Shown here: positions 1-12,518 of the stretch, piece after piece | Layout: every line of letters starts with the position of its first letter | How positions within the stretch are numbered: position 1 is the stretch's first letter | Source: Leclercia pneumoniae | GTDB taxonomy: Bacteria > Pseudomonadota > Gammaproteobacteria > Enterobacterales > Enterobacteriaceae | NCBI RefSeq assembly: GCF_017348915.1 | Contig: NZ_CP071383.1 | Coordinates: forward strand, 1-64,000 | Reading direction: 5' to 3' | DNA length: 64,000 nt | Notes under the pieces: model-generated | The model's database searches: none | Seen by the model: only the letters and a program-made list of their open reading frames with translations | Told to the model about the DNA's origin: nothing | Program-made: the position numbers and the translations under genes

Positions 1-1398
1 GTGTCACTTTCGCTTTGGCAGCAATGTCTTGCCCGATTGCAGGATGAGTTACCAGCCACAGAATTCAGTATGTGGATCCGCCCGTTGCAGGCGGAACTGA
101 GCGATAACACGCTGGCTTTGTATGCGCCAAACCGTTTTGTGCTCGATTGGGTAAGGGACAAGTACCTTAATAATATCAATGGACTGCTAAACGATTTTTG
201 CGGTACCGATGCCCCACAGCTGCGTTTTGAAGTGGGCACCAAGCCGGTCACCCAAACCCTTAAAGAGACCGTTAACGTAGCCGCTCCTGCGCAGGCGACA
301 CAGGTCCATCAGCCGCGCGTCGTGCCTGCGGCACGTTCAGGCTGGGATAACGTTCCGGCCCCGGCGGAGCCGACCTACCGTTCCAACGTTAACGTCAAAC
401 ATACCTTCGATAACTTCGTAGAAGGTAAATCAAACCAGCTGGCCCGTGCGGCAGCCCGTCAGGTAGCGGATAACCCCGGCGGGGCGTATAACCCCCTGTT
501 TTTATATGGCGGTACCGGTCTGGGTAAAACGCACCTGCTGCATGCCGTGGGCAATGGCATCATGGCGCGCAAGCCAAACGCCAAAGTGGTGTATATGCAC
601 TCCGAACGCTTCGTTCAGGACATGGTAAAAGCCCTGCAAAACAATGCGATCGAAGAGTTTAAACGCTACTACCGTTCCGTTGATGCCCTGCTGATCGATG
701 ACATTCAGTTCTTCGCTAATAAAGAACGATCCCAGGAAGAGTTTTTCCACACCTTCAACGCCCTGCTGGAAGGTAATCAACAGATCATTTTGACCTCGGA
801 TCGTTATCCAAAAGAGATCAACGGCGTTGAAGATCGTCTTAAGTCCCGCTTCGGCTGGGGCCTGACCGTGGCGATCGAACCGCCGGAGCTGGAAACCCGT
901 GTGGCGATCCTGATGAAAAAGGCAGATGAAAACGACATTCGCCTGCCGGGTGAAGTGGCATTCTTCATCGCCAAGCGCCTACGCTCTAACGTGCGTGAGC
1001 TGGAAGGGGCACTGAACCGCGTCATCGCCAACGCCAACTTTACCGGCCGGGCCATCACTATTGATTTCGTGCGTGAAGCGCTGCGCGATCTGCTGGCGTT
1101 GCAGGAAAAACTGGTCACCATCGACAATATTCAGAAGACGGTGGCGGAGTACTACAAAATTAAAGTGGCCGACTTATTGTCGAAACGCCGTTCACGCTCG
1201 GTAGCCCGACCTCGCCAGATGGCGATGGCGCTGGCAAAGGAGTTAACCAACCACAGTCTGCCGGAGATCGGCGATGCGTTTGGTGGCCGTGACCACACCA
1301 CCGTGCTGCACGCTTGTCGTAAAATCGAGCAGCTGCGGGAAGAAAGCCACGACATAAAAGAAGACTTCTCCAATTTAATCAGAACATTATCATCGTGA
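1..1398 (+). CDS. dnaA: Chromosomal replication initiator DnaA
   Basis: DnaA binds DnaA boxes in oriC, oligomerises in its ATP form, melts the origin and loads DnaB. The 465-residue product is close to the 467 residues of E. coli. Seen: N-terminal DnaB/DiaA-interaction region (about 1-85), a variable linker (85-130), an AAA+ core with Walker [10 protein letters not shown] near residue 170 and Walker B LLIDDIQF, and the C-terminal signature GGRDHTTV near residue 430 that contacts the DnaA box. GTG is the start, as in E. coli. dnaN follows after 4 bp, the usual operon. The promoter and oriC lie upstream of the window, so autoregulatory DnaA boxes cannot be seen. Confidence 0.99.
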   Translation: MSLSLWQQCLARLQDELPATEFSMWIRPLQAELSDNTLALYAPNRFVLDWVRDKYLNNINGLLNDFCGTDAPQLRFEVGTKPVTQTLKETVNVAAPAQATQVHQPRVVPAARSGWDNVPAPAEPTYRSNVNVKHTFDNFVEGKSNQLARAAARQVADNPGGAYNPLFLYGGTGLGKTHLLHAVGNGIMARKPNAKVVYMHSERFVQDMVKALQNNAIEEFKRYYRSVDALLIDDIQFFANKERSQEEFFHTFNALLEGNQQIILTSDRYPKEINGVEDRLKSRFGWGLTVAIEPPELETRVAILMKKADENDIRLPGEVAFFIAKRLRSNVRELEGALNRVIANANFTGRAITIDFVREALRDLLALQEKLVTIDNIQKTVAEYYKIKVADLLSKRRSRSVARPRQMAMALAKELTNHSLPEIGDAFGGRDHTTVLHACRKIEQLREESHDIKEDFSNLIRTLSS

Positions 1399-1402
1399 CG
1401 CT

Positions 1403-2503
1403 ATGAAATTTACCGTTGAACGTGAACATTTATTAAAGCCGCTACAACAGGTGAGTGGCCCATTAGGCGGCCGCCCGACGCTGCCTATTCTTGGTAACCT
1501 GCTGCTGCAGGTCGCAGACGGTACGCTGTCGCTAACCGGCACCGATCTGGAAATGGAGATGGTTGCGCGGGTGACGCTGACTCAGCCGCACGACGCAGGC
1601 GCCACCACGGTTCCGGCCCGTAAATTCTTTGATATTTGCCGTGGCTTGCCTGAAGGGGCAGAGATCGCCGTGCAGCTCGAGGGCGACCGCATGCTGGTCC
1701 GCTCTGGCCGCAGCCGTTTCTCTCTCTCTACCCTGCCAGCCGCGGACTTCCCGAACCTGGATGACTGGCAGAGCGAAGTGGAATTCACCCTGCCACAGGC
1801 GACGATGAAGCGTCTGATTGAAGCCACGCAGTTCTCTATGGCACATCAGGACGTTCGCTACTACTTAAACGGCATGCTGTTTGAAACCGAAGGGGAAGAG
1901 CTGCGTACCGTCGCCACCGACGGACACCGCCTGGCGGTCTGCTCTATGCCAATTGGCGTTAGCCTGCCAAACCATTCGGTGATCGTGCCGCGTAAAGGGG
2001 TGATTGAGCTGATGCGCATGCTTGACGGCGGTGATACTCCGCTGCGCGTGCAAATTGGCAGCAATAACATTCGCGCCCACGTGGGGGATTTCGTCTTCAC
2101 CTCGAAGCTGGTTGACGGGCGTTTCCCGGATTATCGCCGCGTATTGCCGAAGAATCCCGACAAGACGCTGGAAGCGGGCTGCGACAGCCTTAAGCAGGCA
2201 TTTGCCCGTGCGGCCATTCTCTCCAACGAGAAGTTCCGCGGCGTGCGTCTGTATGTGAGTGAAAACCAGATCAAAATCACCGCGAATAACCCGGAGCAGG
2301 AAGAGGCAGAAGAGATTCTGGACGTCACCTACGCCGGCGCAGAGATGGAAATCGGCTTTAACGTTAGCTACGTGCTGGACGTACTGAATGCACTGAAATG
2401 CGAGAATGTTCGCATTCTGCTGACCGACTCTGTATCGAGCGTACAGATTGAAGATGCTGCATCCCAGTCCGCTGCTTATGTTGTTATGCCAATGAGACTG
2501 TAG
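1403..2503 (+). CDS. dnaN: DNA polymerase III beta sliding clamp
   Basis: The beta subunit forms a dimeric ring around DNA and tethers polymerase III; it also recruits Hda, MutS and translesion polymerases through its hydrophobic cleft. The 366-residue length equals the family norm, with three repeated clamp domains of about 120 residues and the conserved C-terminal tail ending VMPMRL, which helps form the protein-binding pocket. It starts 4 bp after dnaA in the same operon. The gene that follows, recF, is unusually far away (147 bp) because a palindromic element lies between them; in E. coli dnaN and recF nearly abut. Confidence 0.99.
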   Translation: MKFTVEREHLLKPLQQVSGPLGGRPTLPILGNLLLQVADGTLSLTGTDLEMEMVARVTLTQPHDAGATTVPARKFFDICRGLPEGAEIAVQLEGDRMLVRSGRSRFSLSTLPAADFPNLDDWQSEVEFTLPQATMKRLIEATQFSMAHQDVRYYLNGMLFETEGEELRTVATDGHRLAVCSMPIGVSLPNHSVIVPRKGVIELMRMLDGGDTPLRVQIGSNNIRAHVGDFVFTSKLVDGRFPDYRRVLPKNPDKTLEAGCDSLKQAFARAAILSNEKFRGVRLYVSENQIKITANNPEQEEAEEILDVTYAGAEMEIGFNVSYVLDVLNALKCENVRILLTDSVSSVQIEDAASQSAAYVVMPMRL

Positions 2504-2533
2504 TGATAACTATCGGGCTATCTTACTTGCCAT

Positions 2534-2609
2534 TTTCAACCTGGGCTGTGCTCGCCCCTGTCACGTACTGCGTGTACGCGCCAGGGTCTGCGCGCAGTCC
2601 GCGTTGAAA
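2534..2609. repeat. Imperfect palindromic element between dnaN and recF
   Basis: The 147-bp dnaN-recF spacer is GC-rich and forms a long imperfect hairpin. Outer arms are TTTCAAC at 2534-2540 and GTTGAAA at 2603-2609. The apex is CGTAC-TGCGT-GTACG at 2564-2578. The arms share further partly matching blocks (GCGCCAGGG and CCCCTGTCACG). No reading frame of note was seen. It looks like an intergenic repeat inserted into an operon that is normally continuous; whether it terminates or processes the dnaN transcript is unknown. Confidence 0.7.
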
Positions 2610-2650
2610 CTGGCTGCGCCGATTACGCCCTGGCCCGAAGAAATTCAGAT

Positions 2651-6164
<3,514 letters not shown>

Positions 6165-6172
6165 GCTGTTAT

Positions 6173-6270
6173 CCCCCTCACCCTAACCCTCTCCCCATAG
6201 GGGAGAGGGGATGTACGGTACCGCCTTTTCTCCCTCGCCCCTGTGGGGAGAGGGCCGGGGTGAGGGGAGA
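6173..6270. repeat. REP-like paired palindromes downstream of gyrB
   Basis: Two hairpins in inverted orientation. The first has CCCTCTCCCC at 6187-6196 pairing with GGGGAGAGGG at 6200-6209. The second has CCCTCGCCCC at 6232-6241 and GGGGAGAGGG at 6245-6254. The flanks CCCTCACCCTAA and CCGGGGTGAGGGG make the whole unit a larger inverted repeat. Related elements lie at 15367-15442, 33550-33640 and 34606-34888. They resemble enterobacterial BIME/REP elements and may stabilise the gyrB mRNA 3' end or limit read-through. Confidence 0.8.
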
Positions 6271-6383
6271 TTCTTAGCCTGCAAAAGAGGAATCCCCTCC
6301 TCATATCCAATCCCCTTTCTTACCGTGTTTTTTGAGCGGAATCGCGTTAGCATGAGTGCAGACTCATTCAATCCGGGGATCCC

Positions 6384-7196
6384 ATGGCCATCAAACTCAT
6401 TGCAATCGATATGGACGGCACGCTGCTGCTGCCAGATCACACCATCTCTCCAGCCGTTAAAAATGCGATTGCCGCCGCCCGTGCAAAAGGGGTGAATGTG
6501 GTACTGACGACCGGTCGCCCCTATGCCGGTGTGCATAATTACCTGAAAGAGTTGCACATGGATAAACCGGGCGATTACTGCATTACGTATAACGGTGCCC
6601 TGGTTCAGAAGGCCGCCGACGGCAGCACCGTCGCCCAGACCGCGTTGAATTATGACGATTACCTCTATCTCGAAAAACTCTCCCGCGAGGTGGGTTCACA
6701 TTTCCACGCGCTCGATCGCAACACGCTCTACACGGCCAACCGCGATATCAGCTACTACACCGTACACGAATCCTATGTCGCCACTATTCCACTGGTTTTC
6801 TGCGAAGCAGAAAAAATGGATCCGCAAACGCAGTTCCTGAAGGTGATGATGATTGATGAGCCAGCCATTCTCGATAAAGCCATCGCCCGCATTCCGGCTG
6901 AGGTAAAAGAGAAATACACTGTGCTGAAAAGCGCGCCGTACTTCCTCGAAATCCTCGATAAACGCGTCAATAAAGGCACCGGCGTGAAATCGCTGGCCGA
7001 TACGCTGGGTATCAAGCCTGAAGAGATCATGACCCTGGGCGATCAGGAAAACGATATTGCGATGATCGAATATGCGGGCATGGGTGTGGCAATGGATAAC
7101 GCGATCCCATCGGTGAAAGAAGTGGCCAATTTCGTCACCAAATCTAACCTGGAAGACGGCGTTGCCTACGCGATCGAGAAATTTGTCCTGAACTAA
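6384..7196 (+). CDS. yidA: Sugar phosphatase YidA (HAD superfamily, Cof type)
   Basis: This is a cytoplasmic phosphatase of small sugar phosphates in the HAD IIB group. At 270 residues it equals E. coli YidA. Motif I is DMDGTLL (nucleophile Asp near residue 9), motif II TTGRP, and motif IV GDQENDIAMIEYAG near residues 210-225. It has its own spacing from gyrB, a repeat element upstream, and an intrinsic terminator immediately downstream, so it is probably monocistronic. E. coli yidB, normally next to yidA, is not here. Confidence 0.95.
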   Translation: MAIKLIAIDMDGTLLLPDHTISPAVKNAIAAARAKGVNVVLTTGRPYAGVHNYLKELHMDKPGDYCITYNGALVQKAADGSTVAQTALNYDDYLYLEKLSREVGSHFHALDRNTLYTANRDISYYTVHESYVATIPLVFCEAEKMDPQTQFLKVMMIDEPAILDKAIARIPAEVKEKYTVLKSAPYFLEILDKRVNKGTGVKSLADTLGIKPEEIMTLGDQENDIAMIEYAGMGVAMDNAIPSVKEVANFVTKSNLEDGVAYAIEKFVLN

Positions 7197-7214
7197 GCGT
7201 GGCTAAATACATCG

Positions 7215-7243
7215 GCCCTGGTTATCAACCGGGGCTTTTTTTT
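7215..7243 (+). terminator. Intrinsic terminator after yidA
   Basis: GCCCTGGTT (7215-7223) pairs with AACCGGGGC (7227-7235) around an ATC loop, followed by eight T residues. It lies 19 bp after the yidA stop. Confidence 0.9.
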
Positions 7244-7281
7244 GCCCTGAATTTATCAAATTGTTCTTTTTGTGATCCAGA

Positions 7282-7314
7282 TTGTAGTACAACACAAATT
7301 TGATTGTACTACAT
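7282..7314. promoter_or_regulatory. DgoR operator pair
   Basis: Two 11-bp inverted-repeat sites, TTGTAGTACAA at 7282-7292 and TTGTACTACAT at 7304-7314, fit the reported E. coli DgoR site TTGTA(G/C)TACA(A/T). They are 22 bp apart and about 110 bp before dgoR. By analogy DgoR represses the operon until D-galactonate binds. A TGTGA half-site nearby (7271-7275) could be part of a CRP site, but no clear second half was found. Confidence 0.8.
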
Positions 7315-7422
7315 TGCAACCAAGGTCTTAACGAATTGCATCACGTTTGTACTGCAAAAGTGAGGCGGAATTCAGCGGTCGCGGTAAAGTAGTGATGGAC
7401 ACAAAAATCATAAGGACCCTCC

Positions 7423-8112
7423 ATGACTCTCAATAAAACCGACCGCATTGTCATCACGCTGGGCAGCCAGATTGTGGGTGGCAAATACGTACCCGGCTCG
7501 CCGCTTCCTGCAGAGGCGGAGCTATGCGAAGAGTTTGAAACCTCGCGCAACATCATCCGGGAAGTGTTCCGCTCGCTGATGGCGAAGCGGCTAATTGAAA
7601 TGAAGCGTTATCGCGGAGCCTTTGTCGCCCCACGTAGTCAGTGGAACTACCTCGATACCGATGTTCTGCAGTGGATACTGGAAAACGATTATGACCCACG
7701 GCTGATTGGCGCCATGAGCGAGGTGCGAAACCTCGTAGAACCGGCGATAGCCCGCTGGGCCGCCGAACGCGCCACCTCGGGCGACCTGGCGCAGATTGAG
7801 TCGGCGCTGAACGACATGATCGCCAATAACCAGGATCGGGATGCCTTCAACGAAGCGGATATTCGCTACCACGAGGCGGTGCTCCAGTCGGTGCATAACC
7901 CGGTGCTACAGCAGCTTAGCGTGGCGATCAGCTCGCTACAGCGCGCGGTATTTGAACGGACCTGGATGGGCGATGAGGCCAACATGCCGAAAACGCTCCA
8001 GGAACATAAAGCGCTGTTCGATGCGATACGGCATCAGGACGGCGATGCGGCAGAGCAGGCGGCGCTCACGATGATCGCCAGCTCGACACGAAGGTTAAAG
8101 GAAATCACATGA
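7423..8112 (+). CDS. dgoR: Galactonate operon repressor DgoR (GntR/FadR type)
   Basis: A transcriptional repressor of D-galactonate use. The 229-residue length equals E. coli. An N-terminal winged helix (about 10-75, with PLPAEAELCEEFETSRNIIREV) is followed by an alpha-helical FCD effector domain with metal-binding His and Asp residues (about 90-220). The ATG has a GGA-rich site upstream. The stop overlaps dgoK by 4 bp, so the two are translationally coupled. The regulator and its operators look intact although dgoD is destroyed. Confidence 0.96.
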   Translation: MTLNKTDRIVITLGSQIVGGKYVPGSPLPAEAELCEEFETSRNIIREVFRSLMAKRLIEMKRYRGAFVAPRSQWNYLDTDVLQWILENDYDPRLIGAMSEVRNLVEPAIARWAAERATSGDLAQIESALNDMIANNQDRDAFNEADIRYHEAVLQSVHNPVLQQLSVAISSLQRAVFERTWMGDEANMPKTLQEHKALFDAIRHQDGDAAEQAALTMIASSTRRLKEIT

Positions 8113-8987
8113 CATCTCGCTACATCGCTATTGACTGGGGATCGACCAATCTGCGCGCCTGGCTTTATCAGGGTGAGCAGTGCCTGGAAAGCAGGCAATC
8201 AGAAGCAGGTGTTACGCGCCTGAACGGTAAATCCCCCGAGGCGGTGTTAGCAGAGGTGACACAAAACTGGCGCGACGGCGCCACGCCAGTGGTAATGGCG
8301 GGCATGGTGGGCAGTAACGTAGGCTGGAAAATTGCGCCTTATCTGCCCGTACCGGCTCGTTTCTCCGCTATTGGCGAACAGTTAACGTCCGTTGGCGACA
8401 AGATCTGGATTATTCCCGGCTTGTGCGTCTCTCGCGACGATAACCACAACGTCATGCGCGGCGAAGAGACGCAACTGCTCGGCGCGCGCACGCTTTCTCC
8501 TTCTTCTGTCTACGTTATGCCCGGTACCCACTGCAAGTGGGTACAAACCGATGCAGAGCAGATCCACGATTTTCGCACCGTGATGACCGGTGAATTACAC
8601 CATTTGCTCCTTAAGCATTCGCTGGTGGGGGCGGGTTTGCCGGAGCAAGCCCCCTCGCCGGAGGCATTTGCCGCCGGGCTTGCGCGCGGGATCGCTTCTC
8701 CTGCCGTTTTGCCGCAACTTTTTGAGGTTCGCGCCTCGCACGTGCTGGGACAACTCCCGCGCGAGCAGGTTAGCGAGTTTCTGTCCGGCCTGCTGATTGG
8801 CGCCGAAGTCGCCAGCCTGAGTGAACGCTTCGCCGGGCAGCAGGCCATTACTCTGGTCGCAGGCTCATCGCTGAGCTCACGTTATCGCCAGGCGTTTCAC
8901 GCCATCGGCCGGGACGTGGCGGTGGTAGAGGGCGACACGGCATTTCAGGCTGGAATAAGGAGCATCGCTCATGCAGTGGCAAACTAA
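8109..8987 (+). CDS. dgoK: 2-dehydro-3-deoxygalactonokinase DgoK
   Basis: Phosphorylates 2-keto-3-deoxygalactonate at O6 with ATP, the second step of the galactonate DeLey-Doudoroff pathway. The 292 residues match the family. The N-terminal phosphate-binding motif DWGSTNLRAW and internal MPGTHCKWV are seen. It overlaps dgoR by 4 bp and dgoA by 17 bp, a tightly coupled operon. No internal damage is visible, but its substrate comes from DgoD, which is broken here. Confidence 0.95.
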   Translation: MTSRYIAIDWGSTNLRAWLYQGEQCLESRQSEAGVTRLNGKSPEAVLAEVTQNWRDGATPVVMAGMVGSNVGWKIAPYLPVPARFSAIGEQLTSVGDKIWIIPGLCVSRDDNHNVMRGEETQLLGARTLSPSSVYVMPGTHCKWVQTDAEQIHDFRTVMTGELHHLLLKHSLVGAGLPEQAPSPEAFAAGLARGIASPAVLPQLFEVRASHVLGQLPREQVSEFLSGLLIGAEVASLSERFAGQQAITLVAGSSLSSRYRQAFHAIGRDVAVVEGDTAFQAGIRSIAHAVAN

Positions 8988-9588
8988 CCTTCCCCTTATC
9001 GCGATATTGCGCGGCATCACCCCCGACGAGGCGCTGGCGCACGTAGGCGCGGTGATTGAGGCCGGATTCGACGCGGTGGAAATCCCGCTCAACTCCCCGG
9101 AGTGGGAAAAGAGCATCCCGGCCGTCGTCGATGCGTTTGGTGATAAGGCGCTGATTGGCGCAGGCACGGTGCTACAGCCGGAGCAGGTCGACAGGCTGGC
9201 GAAAATGGGCTGCAAACTTATCGTCACGCCCAACATCAACCCCGAGGTGATCCGCCGCGCGGTGGGCTACGGCATGACCGTCTGCCCGGGATGTGCAACG
9301 GCAACCGAAGCCTTTACCGCTCTCGATGCGGGCGCGCAGGCGCTGAAAATTTTCCCGTCATCGGCTTTTGGCCCGGAGTACATCAAGGCGCTGAAAGCGG
9401 TATTACCCGCCAGCGTACCGGTCCTGGCCGTGGGCGGCGTGACGCCAGAAAACCTGGCGCAGTGGATGAAAGCTGGCTGTGCAGGCGCCGGGCTGGGTAG
9501 CGATCTCTATCGCGCCGGACAGACCGTAGAGCGCACCGCACAGCAGGCGGCAGCATTTGTGAAAGCGTATCGAGAGGCAGTGAAATGA
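8971..9588 (+). CDS. dgoA: 2-dehydro-3-deoxy-6-phosphogalactonate aldolase DgoA
   Basis: A class I aldolase that cleaves KDPGal to pyruvate and glyceraldehyde 3-phosphate. The 205 residues match E. coli. The fold is a KDPG-aldolase TIM barrel; the general base is in EIPLNSPEW (Glu37) and the Schiff-base lysine is Lys126 in ALKIFPSS. It overlaps dgoK by 17 bp and dgoD by 4 bp. The sequence looks intact. Confidence 0.95.
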   Translation: MQWQTNLPLIAILRGITPDEALAHVGAVIEAGFDAVEIPLNSPEWEKSIPAVVDAFGDKALIGAGTVLQPEQVDRLAKMGCKLIVTPNINPEVIRRAVGYGMTVCPGCATATEAFTALDAGAQALKIFPSSAFGPEYIKALKAVLPASVPVLAVGGVTPENLAQWMKAGCAGAGLGSDLYRAGQTVERTAQQAAAFVKAYREAVK

Positions 9589-10560
9589 AAATAACCAAAC
9601 TCACCACGTACCGTTTACCGCCGCGTTGGATGTTCCTGAAAATCGAAACCGACGAAGGGGTAGTGGGCTGGGGCGAGCCGGTAATTGAGGGCCGTGTGCG
9701 CACCGTCGAGGCCGCTGTGCACGAGCTGGGTGAATACCTGATTGGGCAGGATCCCGCGCGCATTAACGATCTGTGGCAAGTGATGTACCGCGGGGGCTTC
9801 TATCGCGGCGGCCCCATTCTGATGAGCGCCATCGCCGGTATCGACCAGGCGCTATGGGATATCAAAGGGAAAGTGCTGAATGCTCCGGTGTGGCAGCTGA
9901 TGGGCGGCCTGGTGCGCGACAAAATTAAGGCCTACAGCTGGGTAGGGGGCGATCGCCCTGCCGAAGTCATTGATGGCATCAGAAAGCTGCGCGGGATTGG
10001 TTTTGATACCTTCAAGCTCAACGGCTGTGAAGAGATGGGAGTCATCGACAATTCACGTGCGGTAGACCGGGCGGTAAACACCGTGGCGCAGATCCGCGAA
10101 GCCTTTGGCAACGACATTGAGTTTGGCCTGGACTTCTACGGCCGCATCAGCGCGCCAATGGCGAAAATATTAATTAAAGAGCTGGAACAATACCGCCCGC
10201 TCTTTATTGAAGAGCCGGTGCTGGCGGAGCAGGCAGAATATTATCCACGGCTGGCGGCGCAAACCGCTATTCCTATCGCTGCAGGGGAACGTATGTTCTC
10301 GCGCTTCGAGTTTAAACGCGTACTGGAGGCGGGCGGAATCGCGATCCTGCAGCCGGATCTCTCCCACGCGGGGGGCATCACCGAATGCTACAAAATCGCC
10401 GGTATGGCAGAAGCCTACGACGTGGCGCTGGCTCCGCACTGCCCGCTGGGGCCGATTGCGCTGGCGGCCTGTCTGCACGTCGATTTTGTCTCCCGCAACG
10501 CGGTGTTCCAGGAACAGAGCATGGGGATTCACTATAACAAGGGCGCGGAACTGCTCGACT
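9585..10560 (+). pseudogene. dgoD: D-galactonate dehydratase DgoD, truncated by IS1
   Basis: An enolase-superfamily (mandelate racemase subgroup) dehydratase that converts D-galactonate to 2-keto-3-deoxygalactonate. About 325 of the expected 382 residues remain. The frame reads into IS1 and stops at once (the reading frame ends at 10565). Metal ligands Asp183 (GLDF), Glu209 (FIEEP) and Glu235 (AGERM) and the catalytic His near 285 (APHCP) are present. Residue 185, the second catalytic His of E. coli DgoD, is Tyr (codon TAC at 10137-10139). The lost C-terminal part completes the barrel and capping domain. Both defects argue that the gene is dead. Confidence 0.93.
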
Positions 10561-10615
10561 GGTGATGCTGCCAACTTACTGATTTAGTGTATGATGGTGT
10601 TTTTGAGGTGCTCCA

Positions 10616-10891
10616 GTGGCTTCTGTTTCTATCAGCTGTCCCTCCTGTTCAGCTACTGACGGGGTGGTGCGTAACGGCAAAAGCACCGCCGGACATCAGC
10701 GCTATCTCTGCTCTCACTGCCGTAAAACATGGCAACTGCAGTTCACTTACACCGCTTCTCAACCCGGTACGCACCAGAAAATCATTGATATGGCCATGAA
10801 TGGCGTTGGATGCCGGGCAACCGCCCGCATTATGGGCGTTGGCCTCAACACGATTTTACGTCACTTAAAAAACTCAGGCCGCAGTCGGTAA
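10616..10891 (+). CDS. insA: IS1 InsA, zinc-finger/HTH repressor part
   Basis: A 91-residue protein that binds the IS1 ends and represses transposition. An N-terminal zinc-binding part ([15 protein letters not shown] with a second CSHC pair) is followed by a helix-turn-helix. The active transposase InsAB' is made by a programmed -1 frameshift at an A-rich run near the insA end (AAAAAAC at 10867-10873), fusing InsA to the insB frame. Confidence 0.95.
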
Positions 10892-11313
10892 CCTCGCGCA
10901 TACAGCCGGGCAGTGACGTCATCGTCTGCGCGGAAATGGACGAACAGTGGGGCTATGTCGGGGCTAAATCGCTCCAGCGCTGGCTGTTTTACGCGTATGA
11001 CAGGCTCCGGAAGACGGTTGTTGCGCACGTATTCGGTGAACGCACTATGGCGACGCTGGGGCGTCTTATGAGCCTGCTGTCACCCTTTGACGTGGTGATA
11101 TGGATGACGGATGGCTGGCCGCTGTATGAATCCCGCCTGAAGGGAAAGCTGCACGTAATCAGCAAGCGATATACGCAGCGAATTGAGCGGCATAACCTGA
11201 ATCTGAGGCAGCACCTGGCACGGCTGGGACGGAAGTCGCTGTCGTTCTCAAAATCGGTGGAGCTGCATGACAAAGTCATCGGGCATTATCTGAACATAAA
11301 ACACTATCAATAA
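10810..11313 (+). CDS. insB: IS1 InsB, catalytic part of the transposase
   Basis: A 167-residue frame that supplies the DDE catalytic domain of InsAB'. It has WMTDGWPLY and the C-terminal region with [14 protein letters not shown] typical of IS1. It overlaps insA by 82 bp in the -1 frame; it is expressed mainly as the frameshift fusion, so this is not a broken gene. Confidence 0.95.
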
Positions 11314-11328
11314 GTTGGAGTCATTACC

Positions 11329-11499
11329 GGATTAGGCCTGCCGCCTGTTTTAGGCAAGATTAAGGATTTGACCAACAGCTATCACTACGGCCTGCTGATT
11401 GTAGCTATTGCGCTGATACTAGGGGGGATTATCGGTATCGCCGTCTCTCGCCCGGGTAAAAGCACATCGCTCAAGCAGTCAGCCCCCTCTTCTTTATAA
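11329..11499 (+). pseudogene. C-terminal fragment of an MFS-like transporter
   Basis: Directly after IS1 an open frame gives about 56 residues, beginning GLGLPPVLGKIKDL, then a hydrophobic helix (GLLIVAIALILGGIIGIAV) and a polar tail, ending in TAA. This looks like the last membrane helix of a major facilitator permease. It does not resemble the end of E. coli DgoT. It sits 14 bp before the hydroxyacid dehydrogenase gene and was probably its operon partner. The rest of the gene is absent. Confidence 0.7.
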
Positions 11500-11513
11500 G
11501 TGAACGGATAACG

Positions 11514-12458
11514 ATGAAATTGAAAGTTTTGAAACAAGCCTCCCTGCCTGACCAGCTAACGGCAGAACTGGAAAAACGTTACGACGTTTATGAATATGCA
11601 GCGCTTAGCGAGGAGGCATTCGCGGACCTGGCCGGACAATTTACCGTGATGATTACTAACGGTGAGGCCGTCGTCACGCGCCAGCTGATCGCCAGCCTGC
11701 CCTCTCTGGAACTGATTGCTGTTTTTGGCGTGGGATACGACGGTGTCGATGTGGCGGCTGCGGCAGATCATCATGTGGCCGTCAGCCATACGCCGGGCGT
11801 GTTAACGGACGATGTTGCCGATTTGGCGATGGGACTCATGCTGGCGACATCGCGCCAGATCGTTTCTGCTCAGAAGTTTATTGAGGCGGGAAGCTGGCAT
11901 CAGGGAGGATATCCGTGGACACACAAGGTTTCGGGGGCGCGAGTCGGCATTGTGGGCATGGGGAGAATTGGCCAGGCCATCGCACAACGTTGTGAAGGCT
12001 TTGCCATGCACATTGCTTATAGCGATAGCAAAGTTATCCCGGGGCTGAATTATACCCGAATTGAGGACATTGCCTCCCTGGCGGCAGAAAGTGATTTCTT
12101 GATGATATGTACGCCGGGTAGTGCAAAAAACCAGGCGCTGATTGATGGCCGGGTTCTCGCGGCGCTGGGTGAGAAAGGAATATTGATCAACATTTCGCGT
12201 GGTAGCGTAGTGGATGAGCCCGCGCTGATTAACGCGATTGAACAGGGCACCATCGCCGGGGCCGGACTGGATGTGTTCAGTCGCGAGCCGGACGTTCCGC
12301 AGGCGTTGCTCCAGCGCGCTAACGTGGTGGTGACGCCACATATGGCCAGCGCGACCTGGAGCACCAGAGAGGCGATGTCCCGGTTAATGCTGGAAAATGT
12401 TTTGGGTTGGGCCAGCAATAAGCGTCTGGTAACCCCCATCCCTGAGCTGGACGCGTAG
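11514..12458 (+). CDS. D-isomer-specific 2-hydroxyacid dehydrogenase
   Basis: A 314-residue NAD(P)-dependent oxidoreductase of the D-2-hydroxyacid family, which also holds glyoxylate/hydroxypyruvate and 2-ketogluconate reductases. The Rossmann motif GMGRIG lies near 148-153. Catalytic Arg (ISRGSVVDE, about 228), Glu (FSREP, about 259) and His (TPHMAS, about 275) are all present. The exact substrate cannot be read from sequence. It follows the remains of a transporter, so the original function was likely uptake and reduction of a sugar acid. The IS1 deletion removed its upstream promoter region, so expression may now depend on IS1 or the dgo promoter. Confidence 0.88.
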   Translation: MKLKVLKQASLPDQLTAELEKRYDVYEYAALSEEAFADLAGQFTVMITNGEAVVTRQLIASLPSLELIAVFGVGYDGVDVAAAADHHVAVSHTPGVLTDDVADLAMGLMLATSRQIVSAQKFIEAGSWHQGGYPWTHKVSGARVGIVGMGRIGQAIAQRCEGFAMHIAYSDSKVIPGLNYTRIEDIASLAAESDFLMICTPGSAKNQALIDGRVLAALGEKGILINISRGSVVDEPALINAIEQGTIAGAGLDVFSREPDVPQALLQRANVVVTPHMASATWSTREAMSRLMLENVLGWASNKRLVTPIPELDA

Positions 12459-12479
12459 TCATTTTCCGGCAGATCCATT

Positions 12480-12511
12480 ACTCTGAAGCGCAACTGTCGC
12501 TTCAGAGTTTA
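12480..12511 (+). terminator. Intrinsic terminator after the dehydrogenase gene
   Basis: ACTCTGAAGCG (12480-12490) and CGCTTCAGAGT (12498-12508) form a perfect 11-bp stem with a CAACTGT loop, followed by a short T run. It ends just before the yidR start, so the yidR promoter must overlap this hairpin or lie further upstream. Confidence 0.8.
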
Positions 12512-12518
12512 TTCGTTC

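Larger units (their letters stand above)
10561..11328 (+). mobile_element. Insertion sequence IS1, complete
   Basis: Exactly 768 bp, the canonical IS1 length. The left end is GGTGATGCTGCCAACTTACT and the right end is TAAGTTGGAGTCATTACC, the known IS1 inverted repeats. It carries insA and insB. The 9 bp on the left (TGCTCGACT) and on the right (GGATTAGGC) do not match, so the usual 9-bp target duplication is absent. That fits an IS1-mediated adjacent deletion that removed the rest of dgoD, presumably dgoT, and most of the next transporter gene. Confidence 0.97.

Noticed and set aside
10810..10891. insA/insB overlap considered as a frameshift mutation
   Set aside because: This overlap is the normal IS1 arrangement with a programmed -1 frameshift.
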